This document shows, piece by piece, positions 34,899-45,916 of a DNA stretch of 64,000 nucleotides. Each line of letters starts with the position of its first letter. Position 1 is the stretch's first letter. This DNA is from Ustilaginoidea virens (lineage: Eukaryota; Ascomycota; Sordariomycetes; Hypocreales; Clavicipitaceae): the NCBI RefSeq assembly GCF_000687475.1, contig NC_057320.1, positions 4,030,001 to 4,094,000 of the forward strand. The letters are read 5' to 3'. The notes beneath the pieces were generated by a model. That model did not search any database, was not told the origin of the DNA, and saw only the letters and a program-made list of their open reading frames with translations. A program made the position numbers and the translations under genes.

Positions 34899-36326
34899 TC
34901 TCGGTTTGTCTGTGTGAAATTAAAGCCTAATCGCAGACGCGGGAAGCCTTTGCAAGTGAGGCATGCCCTCGAAAGCCGCTCATGTCATGCACATCAAGAG
35001 GGGCGTTGAAGAGTCGCTGTTGGCATCGAGAAGGGTTCCGCCGCGCTTGGTCGGAATCGACTTTGAAGATGGACCCGTCTCTGACGGACAGGCAATAGCG
35101 TCCTGGGCGTGGGGGCATTGGGAATATCTTGGCCAGGATATGTGTGCTGCGACCATGGACGGGTAGATGACGGGCAGGCTCGTTTGCTATCCCTGATCGA
35201 CACAAACGAGGCAAAAGACTTTGGGCGGCGTATGTACAGGTAGCACGGTGTGAAATCTGCGGTTGGAAAACTTCAATAGTGCAAGTCAGTTTGGGTGTAC
35301 ACTAGTGCAGATCACTGGCATGGTTTCTACGGCTGACGGGTTGTAGCAAGAATTGTTGTGCGGGTAGTTTCTTGTTCGTGAACATGTCGACAACTTGAGC
35401 CCATCTTCACTGCCGGGTATAAAACGCTAGTCGATAGGCTGTAGATCCGTAGTCTCTTTTCTAAATAGGAAAAAAAAAAAGAAAGAAAGAAAGAAAAGAA
35501 AAAAAAAGGGGGAGGAAAAAAAAAAAGGTAAAGAAAACTAGGGACAGGACTATTGCCCTCGATGGGAACAAATAATCTCAAAAAGTTTGACTCCGTAGAG
35601 TTGGTTGGTGACCAAAGTTTTTCTTGGATGCGCGCGGGGCTTGTGGTCCGTGAGGGGCGGGGCAAGCATGCCTTGACCAAGGGAACCTGGATGCCTGGTG
35701 GTACCGAGTACTCCGTACTCTGTCCTCCGTTGTCGGTACTCCGCTGTCGGTAGTCCGTACTCCGTACGTCGTACGAATACCTGGTCGCGGTGGGTCGTCG
35801 TGCAGGCGCTGTAACTGCCATTGGCCAATAAGAGGCCGTCGCAGCGGAGACTTCCCACCACCATTGACGCAATCAGGGACCTTCAACTGGCGAAGGCGGG
35901 ACAAAAAAAAAATTTGGATAGAGAAATAAAAATTCCAAATCCCGCTTTAGGCTCCTCCCTCCTCTCCGCCCTGCTTCCATCACCCTCTCGACACCGACAG
36001 TTCATTCCGAGGGAGAAGAGAACACACCGAACCTGTTGTGGCAAATGATTACGAGGAAAAGCTTCTGACCTGTCCAAGGCGGCTCTGCGAACGAGTTTAC
36101 TTGCCCAGCCGTCGCTAGCAGCTGCCACCACCGCACCTTGAGCATTATTCTCACCATCAATTTCAGCCCCGCCAAGGGTTTTTTTATTTTTTATTTTTTT
36201 TTGCTTCTTTTTTATTATAAAGAAAAGTTATTTTTTCCCCTTCTCTATTCCCTTGTTTCTTCTTTGGCCACTCCAAGCACATTGTTTCAAATAAGCAGAC
36301 TTCCCCCCCCCCCTCCCAAAAAAAAG
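34899..36326. other. Spacer and promoter region before the pyrimidine fusion gene
   Basis: About 1.4 kb. Includes an A/G-rich stretch (about 35468-35530), several TACTCCGTA-like motifs (about 35707-35769), then a pyrimidine-rich leader (about 36178-36320) directly before the start of URA2. No supported coding frame. Confidence 0.6.
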
Positions 36327-39300
36327 ATGGCAATCAGCGCGCTGCCGCCCTCGTCGGCGCGCTTCTCGAGCGTCTGCGACGATGGCCTCGTCTGCCTTGA
36401 GCTCGAGGATGGCTCTGCCTACACAGGTTATAGCTTTGGAGCCAAAAAGAGCATTGCTGGAGAGCTGGTCTTCCAGACGGGCATGGTAGGATACCCCGAG
36501 TCTCTGACCGACCCGTCTTATCGCGGTCAGATCCTCGTCATCACTTTCCCCCTCGTCGGAAACTACGGCGTGCCCTCCCGCGAGACGGCGGATGAGCTGT
36601 TGGGCGACTTGCCCGCCCATTTCGAATCCTCCAAAATTCACGTTGCTGGTCTTGTTACCGCGTCGTACTGCGGCGAGGATTTCTCTCACTTTCTGGCCAC
36701 CTCGTCTCTCGGCACGTGGCTCAAAGAGCAAGGCATTCCCGCCATGTATGGCGTTGATACTAGAGCCTTGACCAAGAAGATTCGACAGAAGGGCAGCATG
36801 CTTGGCAAGATGAGACTCCAGGTCAAGGGGGCCCAAGCCAACGGAGTCATCAATGGTGCTGTTGCCGCTGCTTCTGCGGAACAATTCGCAGAGACGGAGT
36901 GGGTAGATCCCAACGAGAGCAATCTCGTCGCCGAGGGTGAGTTTTTTTTTTTTCTTTTCCCCTTTTCTTTGTTTTTCCCTCCTCTTTCTTCCAATAGTCC
37001 CTTCTACTTATGATGATGGCTGTGGCTTAGGACTTGTTGCTCATCATTTCCTTCCTTGTAGTGTCTATCAAAGCTCCCAAGCTATATAAACCACCAAGCT
37101 CCGTGGCCAGCCGCAAGCATCCCTCGGGCCGACCCATTCGTGTTCTATGTCTAGACGTCGGTATGAAATACAACCAGCTGAGATGCTTCCTCAAACGCGG
37201 CGTTGAGGTCATGGTCTGCCCTTGGGACCATGACCTGGCCAAGGAGGCTGGCGACAAGTATGACGGACTCTTCCTCTCCAACGGCCCAGGCGACCCATCG
37301 ATTCTCGATGTTACAGTCAGAAACATACAAGCCGTCATGGAGAAGAACAAGACGCCTGTGTTTGGCATCTGTCTCGGCCACCAGTTGCTCGCTCGTGCTT
37401 CTGGGGCCCGGACTAGCAAAATGAAGTTTGGCAACCGCGGCCACAATATCCCTTGCACCAGCATGGTCACCGGAAAGTGCCACATCACCTCGCAAAACCA
37501 CGGCTTCGCTGTCGACGCCAACACCCTGGCTCTCGGCTGGAAGGAACTGTTTGTCAACGCCAACGATGGCAGCAACGAGGGTATTATGCACGTCGACAAG
37601 CCCTACTTTAGCGTCCAGTTCCACCCCGAAAGCACCCCGGGTCCTCGCGATACCGAGTTTCTTTTTGACGTCTTCATCGACACCATTGTCAAGTGCTCGG
37701 AAAATCCAGCTCTCTTGCAGCAACCCGTCAGCTTCCCTGGCGGCACCGTGGAAGAGAATGAGAGGCTTCATCCTCGCGTCTCCGTCAAGAAGGTCCTGGT
37801 GCTTGGTAGCGGTGGTCTCAGCATTGGGCAGGCTGGCGAGTTCGACTACTCGGGCAGCCAGGCCATCAAGGCTCTCAAGGAGGAGGGCATCTACACCATT
37901 TTGATCAACCCCAACATTGCCACCATCCAAACCTCGACGGGGCTGGCCGACAAGGTCTACTTCCTGCCGGTCAACGCCGAATTCGTACGCAAGGTCATAC
38001 ACTACGAACGGCCCGACGCCATCTATGTCACCTTTGGCGGTCAGACTGCCTTGCAGGTCGGTATCCAGCTCAAGGACGAATTCGAGGGCCTTGGCGTCAA
38101 GGTGCTGGGCACCCCCATCGACACCATCATCACGACGGAGGATCGCGAACTGTTTGCCCGCTCAATGGATTCCATCGGCGAGAAGTGCGCCAAGTCTGCG
38201 TCCGCCAGCAACGTGGAGGAGGCTCTGCGTGTCGTCAAGGACATTGGATTTCCCGTCATTGTTCGTGCCGCCTACGCGCTCGGCGGCCTCGGCAGCGGCT
38301 TTGCCAACAACGACGATGAACTCCTCGACCTTTGCAACAAGGCTTTTGCGGCCAGTCCCCAGGTTCTCATTGAACGCAGCATGAAGGGCTGGAAGGAGAT
38401 TGAATACGAAGTTGTCCGCGACGCCCAGGATAACTGCATCACCGTCTGCAACATGGAGAACTTTGACCCCCTGGGCATCCATACCGGCGATTCCATCGTC
38501 GTCGCTCCTTCCCAGACCCTTTCTGACGAAGATTACAACATGCTGCGAACCACGGCCGTCAACGTCATCCGACACCTTGGCGTGGTTGGCGAGTGCAACA
38601 TCCAGTACGCCCTCAACCCCTTTTCCAGAGAATACTGCATCATCGAGGTCAACGCTCGTCTGTCCCGATCGTCCGCACTGGCCTCCAAGGCCACGGGCTA
38701 TCCCCTGGCTTTCATTGCCGCGAAGCTTGGTCTCGGCATCCCCCTCAAGGAGATTAAAAACTCCGTCACGAAATCCACGTGCGCCTGTTTCGAGCCCTCT
38801 CTCGACTACTGCGTCGTCAAGATGCCTCGTTGGGACCTGAAGAAGTTCACCCGCGTGTCCACCCAGCTGGGCTCTTCCATGAAGAGTGTGGGAGAGGTCA
38901 TGAGCATCGGTCGTTCCTTTGAGGAGGCGATCCAGAAGGCCATACGCTCGATCGACTTCCACAATCTCGGCTTCGGCGAGACCAAGGCCCTCATGAGCAT
39001 CGACGACGAGCTTCAGACCCCGTCGGATCAGCGGCTTTTTGCCATTGCCAACGCCATGCACGAGGGGTACACGGTCGACAAGATCTGGGAGATGACCAAG
39101 ATCGACAAGTGGTTCCTGCGCAAGCTCAAGGGCCTCAGCGACTTTGCCAAAGACATGAGCCGGTACACCACCAAGGACATTGTGCGCAGCCCTGGCCTGC
39201 TGCTCCAAGCCAAGCGCCTCGGGTTCTGCGACCGTCAGCTGGCCAAGTTCTGGGATTCCAACGAGATTGCCGTGCGGCGCATGCGTCTCGAGGCGGGCAT

Positions 39301-42300
39301 CCGGCCGCTTGTGAAGCAGATTGACACAGTAGCCGCCGAATTCCCGGCCTTTACCAACTATCTGTACCTGACTTACAACGCCAGCGAGCACGATGTCTCA
39401 TTCGACGACCATGGCGTCATGGTTCTTGGTTCTGGCGTCTACCGCATCGGCTCATCGGTCGAGTTTGACTGGTGCTCTGTTCGCGCGATTAGGACTCTGC
39501 GCAGCAGCGGCTTCAAGACCGTCATGGTCAACTACAATCCCGAGACGGTCAGCACCGACTACGACGAAGCCGACAAGCTGTACTTTGAGAACATCAACCT
39601 CGAGACGGTGCTGGACATCTACCAGCTCGAGGCTGCCAGCGGCGTTCTCGGGGCGATGGGCGGTCAGACGCCCAACAACATTGCCCTGCCGCTGCACCGA
39701 GCCGGCGTCAAGGTCCTCGGCACCTCCCCCGAGATGATCGACATGGCGGAGAACAGGTACAAGTTCTCCCGCATGCTGGACCGCATCGAAGTCGACCAGC
39801 CCACGTGGAAGGAGCTCACCAGCTTCTCGGAGGCGCGAGAGTTTTGCAATGCCGTCGGCTACCCCGTGCTCGTCAGGCCGTCATACGTGCTGTCTGGCGC
39901 CGCCATGAACACCGTCTACTCGGAGAAGGACCTGGAGAGCTACCTGGCTCAGGCCGCCGAGGTTTCGCGGGAGCACCCCGTCGTCATCTCCAAGTACATT
40001 GAGAACGCCAAGGAAATCGAGATGGATGCGGTCGCCAAGGACGGCGTCGTCGTCGGCCACTTCATCTCGGAGCACGTGGAGAACGCGGGAGTCCACTCGG
40101 GCGACGCCACGCTCATTCTGCCCCCGCAGGACTTGGAGAAGACGACGATTGAGAGGATCGAAGAGGCCACCCGAAAGATTGGTGCCGCCCTGAACGTGAC
40201 GGGGCCCTTCAACATTCAGTTCATTGCCAAGGACAACGACATCAAGGTGATCGAATGCAACGTTCGCGCCTCGCGATCCTTTCCCTTTGTCTCCAAGACG
40301 ATGGGGGTCGACCTGATCGAGATGGCCACCAAGGCCATCATGCACCAACCTTTTGAGGAGTATCCTGCCACGACGATCCAGCCCGATTGCGTCGGCGTCA
40401 AGGTGCCGCAGTTCAGTTTCTCGCGGCTCTCGGGCGCCGATCCGGTGCTGGGCGTGGAGATGGCCTCGACCGGGGAGGTGGCTTGCTTCGGCGTGGACAA
40501 GTACGAAGCTTACCTGAAGGCGCTGCTGTCGACCGGCTTCAAGATTCCCAAGGCCAACGTGCTCCTGTCGGTCGGCTCGTACAAGGACAAGAAGGAGCTG
40601 CTGCCGTCGATCCAGAAGCTGCAGCGCATCGGCTACAAGCTGTTCGCCACGGCCGGCACTGCCGACTTCCTGCAGGAGCACGGCGTGCAGGTTCAGTTCC
40701 TCGAGGTTCTGGGACGGGACGAGGACATCAGCTCCGAGTTTTCCCTCACGCAGCACCTGGCCAAGAACATGATTGACCTGTACATCAACCTGCCTTCGAA
40801 CAACAAGTACCGCCGGCCCGCCAACTACATGAGCAAGGGCTACAAGACGCGCCGCATGGCCGTCGACTACCAGATTCCGCTCGTGACCAACGTCAAGAAT
40901 GCCAAGATTCTGGTCGAGGCCATTGCGCGCCACGTCTACTTGGACGTCTCGAAGCGTGATTTCCAGCTGAGCAAGCCGGCTGCTCCCGCGGCTTCCCCCT
41001 GGAGCCGGTCCGCCAAGACGCCCGAGATGAAGGCTACCCTGCCTTCCATCGGGCAGGTGACGTCGGACAGCAGCCCCCGGCGCCGAACGGTGGTTGACGG
41101 AATCCTGGGCTCGCCCCCTCGCGGTGGTCACATTGACGAGCTCAGCCTCCTGCCCGCGGCCGTGCAGGCCTTTTCCGTCAGCCCCTCGGTCCTGAAGCTC
41201 CTGTCTCAGCCCAGCGTGTTCAACAATAGCCACGTGTTGTCGGTCAAGGAGTACACCCGGGCCGATCTTCACCTGCTCTTCACGGTGGCGCAGGAGATGC
41301 GCCTCGGCGTGCAGCGCGCCGGCGTGTTGGACCTGTTGCGAGGTCGGGTGCTGTGCACGCTGTTCTACGAGCCGTCGACCAGGACGTCGGCCTCGTTCGA
41401 CGCCGCCATGCAGCGGCTCGGCGGCCGCACCGTGTCGGTGCCCACGTCGCAGTCCTCTGTCAGGAAGGGCGAGTCGCTGCAGGACACGCTGCGCACGCTG
41501 GCCTGTTACGGCGACGCCATCGTGCTGCGGCACCCGGACGAGAACTCGGTGGAGATTGCGGCAAAGTACAGCGACGTGCCCGTCATCAACGGAGGCAACG
41601 GCAGCAGGGAGCACCCCACGCAGGCGTTCCTGGACCTGTTCACCATCCGGGAGGAGCTGGGCACTGTGCAGGGGCTGACCATAACGTTCCTGGGCGATCT
41701 GCTGTACGGCCGAACCGTGCATTCGCTGGTGCAGCTCCTGCGGCACTACCAGGTGCAGGTGCAGCTGGTGGCCCCCCGAGGCCTGGAGCTGCCCGGGGAC
41801 GTGAAGGAGCAGCTGGTGCGAAGCGGTCGGCTCTTGTGCGAGTCGGAGACGCTGACGCCCGAGATAATCGCCCGCAGCGACGTCCTGTACTGCACGCGCG
41901 TGCAGCAAGAACGGTTCGAGAGGAAGGAGCAATACGACCTGGTCAAGGACTCGTACCGGGTGGACAATGCCGCTCTGAAGCATGCCAAGAGCCAGATGGT
42001 GGTTATGCATCCGCTGCCGAGGAACGAGGAAGTGGCGGACGAGGTGGACTTTGACCAGCGCGCGGCGTACTTTCGGCAGGTGAGTTGTCATGCTGTGCTT
42101 TGCCTGTTTGCCTGTTTGCCTGTTTGTTTTTTTTTTTCCCCTTTTTCCCCCTTTTTTTTCTCTTTTTTTCCCTTGTCCTTTTTTCTCGCTTGTGTCTCTC
42201 TGGCGAGATGCCTCTCTCCCCCCAGGGTCGCTGACGTGCTGGCGGGTAGATGCGCTACGGACTATACTGCAGGATGGCGCTGCTGGCGCTCGTCATGGCT

Positions 42301-42309
42301 CCGTCGTAG
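36327..42309 (+). CDS. URA2: Carbamoyl-phosphate synthase / aspartate carbamoyltransferase fusion (Ura2, pyrABCN), dihydroorotase-like domain absent
   Basis: Catalyses the first two steps of UMP synthesis. Exons 36327-36936, 37062-42079 and 42250-42309 join to 1895 residues. Order: glutamine amidotransferase (nucleophile C307 in GICLGHQLL); two CPSase synthetase halves ([20 protein letters not shown], and later [20 protein letters not shown]); an MGS-like regulatory region ending near residue 1490; then aspartate carbamoyltransferase from about 1592 ([32 protein letters not shown]). The final 20-codon exon supplies [17 protein letters not shown]. Family members in yeast and most ascomycetes are about 2200 residues, with an inactive dihydroorotase-like domain between CPSase and ATCase. 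Here only about 100 disordered residues link them, in one continuous frame. Feedback by UTP through the MGS region is expected from the family. Confidence 0.95.
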
Positions 42310-43176
42310 GCCAGGGGCCATGTGGACGGCTGCCAGGCACGTTTTGCGAGGCCAGAAAAGAAGAAAAAAGAACGAGGAGGAACCAAAAGGCAACTTCCCA
42401 GACAGTGTGGCAGTGTCAGTGTATAGACGTTGATTTCGGCCCGGTGGTCCATAGACTTGATCTTTTTCCCAAGGTATTTTGTCTTTTGTAGATTTCGTAG
42501 TGTTTGGCCCCTCGAGCATTCCATTACAACGTATGCATGTATGGTATGCATGGGATATATGGTATGCGTGGTTAGGTAGGTAGGTATGGTATTGCATGTG
42601 CAAGGTAGGTATGCGATATATGTATGGTACGGTACGTTTGTGGTAGGAATGGCGAGTGTACGTAGGTAGGTACTGCATGTATGGAGGCGTGTGCGTAGCC
42701 ACGGTCGTGGGGACCGTGTATAGTACTGCATAAATAGGACCTAGGTACCCTTGTGTAGTTGAATAGAATTTATTTTTTAATTCATGTTGCGCGGAGCAAT
42801 TGTGAGGCTACGGGGTGCGGCTTTCTTGGGCTTCATATGAAGCACGGAGTACTGCGATGAATTGCGGCGGTGATGGATGCTGTCTGCACCTGCCTGCACC
42901 CGCCTGCACCTGGCGGCGTCGCCAAGAAAAGTGGCACGGCATCCCGGCTGGGTCACGTTTCCCGCCCCACGCTGCCGGCATCGGCGCCAGCTCCAACCGC
43001 CCACCTCCGCCACGAGACATGCATCACATCCCCACATGCATCCGCCCACACAGCACTCACAGGCTTGCCGATCCCTCAAACCGCCTCGACTTGGCCCAAC
43101 ACCCACGGCGCGACACCCACGCAGCAGCAGCGAAGCGAAGCGAAGCGAAGCGAAGCGAAGCGAAGCGATATCCCGC
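42310..43176. other. Spacer between URA2 and PDX3 genes (same strand)
   Basis: Contains GTAGGTA/GTATGG-type short repeats (about 42535-42690), a CCTAGGTACC motif near 42738, a TACGGAGTA-like motif near 42843 and a CGAAG pentamer repeat (43131-43167) just before the PDX3 start. No supported coding frame. Confidence 0.6.
43131..43167. repeat. (CGAAG)n pentanucleotide repeat
   Basis: Seven copies of a 5-base unit, ending about ten bases before the chosen PDX3 start codon, so it lies in the promoter or 5' UTR. Confidence 0.85.
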
Positions 43177-44127
43177 ATGCGCAGCCGCTGCGCCCTCGCC
43201 CTCCGACGCACCTCCGCCATGGGGCTCTCCGCCGCCGCCGCCGCCCCGCCCTCCAAACTCATCTGTACGAGCTCGTCTCTCCCCCCTCCCTGCCTCTGCG
43301 ATCCGTCCCTTTTTTTTTTAATTTTGTTTCTCGCAGTCGCCCCGGCGGGATCCGCCCCCCACGGCCAGGCCGAGCAGTTCACCAGGGCCACCCTCTCGCG
43401 CAGGCAGCTCGACGCCTCGCCCACCCGCCAGTTCGGGCGGTGGTTCGCCGAGGCCCAGGCCGCGCGGGCGCCGCAGCCCGAGGCGTGCGTCCTGTCCACG
43501 GCGGAGCTGCCCTCGGGCCGCGTGTCCTCGCGCGTCGTCTACCTCAAGGAGCTCGACGCCGCGGGCGGCTACGTCGTCTACTCCAACCTGGGGACGTCGC
43601 GCAAGGCCGCCGACCTGGCGACCAACCCGCACGCCGCGCTCGTCTTCCACTGGCCCGCGCTGCAGCGCCAGGTGCGCGTCGAGGGCGTCGCCGCCCGCTG
43701 CTCCCGGGCCGACAGCCAGGTCTACTTTGACACGAGGGTGCGGGGCAGCCGCATCGGCGCGTGGGCGAGCCGCCAGAGCCGGGTGCTGGAGCCGAGGCGG
43801 CGAAATGGCGGCGGCCATGGCCACGAGGAGGACGACCATGACCATGACCATGACCATGACCAGGGCGATGACGATGACGATGACGATGACGGCAGGGCCC
43901 AGCTGGACGAGTGGGTGGCCGAGGCGGAGCGCCGCTTCGAGGGCTGCGACGACATCCCCGTGCCGGACTTTTGGGGCGGCCTGCGCATCACGCCCTCCAG
44001 GGTCGAGTTCTGGCAGGGCAGGGAGAGCCGGCTGCACGATCGCTTCGCCTACGTGCGCGAGGGGGACGGTGGCGCCGACGGTGGCGCCGAGGATGGAGAG
44101 TGGAGGATCGAGAGGTTGAGCCCGTGA
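43177..44127 (+). CDS. PDX3: Pyridoxamine 5'-phosphate oxidase
   Basis: FMN enzyme that oxidises pyridoxine or pyridoxamine phosphate to pyridoxal phosphate. Exons 43177-43264 and 43337-44127 give 292 residues. The splice joins PPSKLI to FAPAGS, restoring the family KLIFAP opening. Seen in order: SPTRQFGRWFAEAQ, ACVLSTAELPSGRVSSRVVY (FMN site), YVVYSNLGTSRKAADLATNP, FHWPALQRQVRVEG, SRIGAWASRQSRVL and a C-terminal FWGGLRITPSRVEFWQGRES ending WRIERLSP, the dimer and substrate region. Between these lies an unusual insertion near residues 185-216, composed of Gly/His, then alternating His-Asp and a run of eight Asp. The first ATG gives an Arg-rich, acid-free N terminus that could be mitochondrial; an in-frame ATG at 43219 is equally possible. 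Confidence 0.92.
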   Translation: MRSRCALALRRTSAMGLSAAAAAPPSKLICTSSSLPPPCLCDPSLFFLILFLAVAPAGSAPHGQAEQFTRATLSRRQLDASPTRQFGRWFAEAQAARAPQPEACVLSTAELPSGRVSSRVVYLKELDAAGGYVVYSNLGTSRKAADLATNPHAALVFHWPALQRQVRVEGVAARCSRADSQVYFDTRVRGSRIGAWASRQSRVLEPRRRNGGGHGHEEDDHDHDHDHDQGDDDDDDDDGRAQLDEWVAEAERRFEGCDDIPVPDFWGGLRITPSRVEFWQGRESRLHDRFAYVREGDGGADGGAEDGEWRIERLSP

Positions 44128-44710
44128 GCTTCTTTTGCACGCTGCGAGCTTGCCGCCACGCGACAAGAGGCACACACAACACACGGCTGGCTCGTTTCCC
44201 GCCCCGTCGGGAGTTGTGTTTTGTGTGTTCTCAGCAGTCAGTCACTGGGCTGGCTCTAGCAAAGGACGGAATCGCCGAGGACGATGCCTCCTTTTGTCTG
44301 GATTGCCAGGTTGGCCATGATCTTTTACTTGGTCAGATGATTAGGTCCCGATGAGTAGCCAGCACCCGTACTCCGTGTTCGCAAAAGGAAATATGAAAAA
44401 AAAGAAGGAAAGAAAGCAGGCAAGCAAGCAAGCAAGCAACTTTGTAAATCAGCAGGCCCATGATATCCAGCAGGAATGACAGAAAATAGAGAAGAGTTGA
44501 TCAGAAACAAGAAAAGGACACATGCGCTGCTGCCATGCAAACGTCTTCTTTTTTTCCCGCACATGCACCACATTTCTACATGCAGAGTTTCCTGGCAAAC
44601 CGCTGAAAAGCAATCCTTGGCCCAGTACTCTGTACGGCACATACCGGCAACGTCAAATCGCTCACACAAATAAATATGCACACGCGGTTGGGGTTCCTGC
44701 CCCCCAAATA
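44128..44710. other. Convergent spacer between PDX3 and the cyclin gene
   Basis: Shared 3' region of two converging genes. Holds a TACTCCGTG motif near 44368, an A-rich run near 44395-44420 and an AAGC tetranucleotide repeat near 44418-44440. No coding support. Confidence 0.6.
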
Positions 44711-45916
44711 TCAAAAATAGCATGTTCCATCCACTTCAGTAGTTGCGCGGCATCGCTCTTCCAAAGGCGTCAATAAAAGGCCAGGCCCAGCCGCCAATCT
44801 TGTTGCCGCTGGAATCGCCGTCCTGGACCGTTTGTGACCAGCAACGAAGCCAGCGTCGTCGCCGTGGCTGCTCGAGATGCTGTCGGGAGGCGACAGCTCG
44901 CGCGCGTGCCACTCGTGCTGCTGACCGGCCAGCTGCATATCCACCATGGCATCAGCCAGGCAGTCTTCGTCGCAGAGCGGCATGATTCGGTAATCCAGAC
45001 TTTCCATGATGCATCGCTCCGTGACGTTGAGCTGCTCGTAAGACCAGATGCCGCGACCCCACGCATCGCAATAGTACCGTGATAGCTGCTGAGGGTCTTG
45101 GGTGAACTTGACGGCAATGACCAGGGCCGCAACAACTATGATTTCGGGGGGAACAGAGTCAATGTGGAGCATCTGGTGTTGCTGGTGTTGATAGAGCAGC
45201 GGAGCGGGAGGGAGGCTGTGTCGTTTACTCGTCGCCGATGATTGTGCGGGAGCACCTGGAACAAGCGGGCAACAGAGCCGCCACGCTCGGGAAAACGTCT
45301 TGTCCAGACTATCGAGAATGCATACCGCAAGGGCTACGGTCTCGATGGGTAGATCGGCTCGGCTAAGGATCGCCTGCACCACAGGAACAGAGGCGGTGGT
45401 GAGGGAAGCCGACGACGGTATGAGATTGACCAAGTGGATGGCAGGTCCTGTTGGAAGTCGGGGATTATTAGCCATTGGGGTGAAAGGGGAAGAAAGAAGG
45501 AGAAGGAGGGCAGGAAGAAAAGATATAAACAGGCAGACCCAAGGAGCCAACTTGGTCGGTCCCTGGTAGCCCAACGGTCGGGGGGGAAAGCTCGTGGGAT
45601 TTTAGACACCGCTTCACCCAGCTCGTCGCAACGAACCTCGGTATTTGGCATTGAACTGCTCTCCATCGCTTAGCCCGCTCGAGGCAATGGCACTAGGGGA
45701 CGGGTTTTCCTTGTACGTCGGAGGCGGCGTGGGCAGGTTTGAAAGCGGGCGATAGGTGAAGTAAGTGCTGGCGCTGGCGTCGTAGTTGCTTGCTGAAGCA
45801 GCGGTTCCAGCAGCGGTTCCAGCAGCGGTTCCAGCCGCCGCAACGGGAATGCCTTTTTCATCTCGACGCATGCTGCTTACTTGGGTGCTTTTGCAGCTCT
45901 GTTGCTCCTTGGACAT
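44711..45916 (-). CDS. Cyclin-domain protein (Pcl/Pho80-like)
   Basis: Probable regulatory subunit of a Pho85-type or related cyclin-dependent kinase. Minus-strand exons 45637-45916 and 44711-45447 give 338 residues. The start is the ATG at 45916. The first 95 residues are low complexity, with a 12-base-period AAGT repeat (about 45803-45837), ending in NAKYRGPAIHLVNLIPSS. The cyclin box covers roughly residues 110-260: AILSRADLPIETVALAVCIL, then SVPPEIIVVAALVIAVKFTQD and GIWSYEQLNVTERCIMESLDYRI, the last being the usual helix-5 pattern. A Ser/Gln/His-rich insertion (near 150-185) separates helices 2 and 3. The C terminus is not recognisable. The cyclin subclass, and hence kinase partner, is inferred and uncertain. 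Confidence 0.78.

Noticed and set aside
37151..42091. Minus-strand frames of up to 736 codons opposite URA2
   Set aside because: Antisense shadows of a strongly biased coding region; the plus-strand enzyme is unambiguous.
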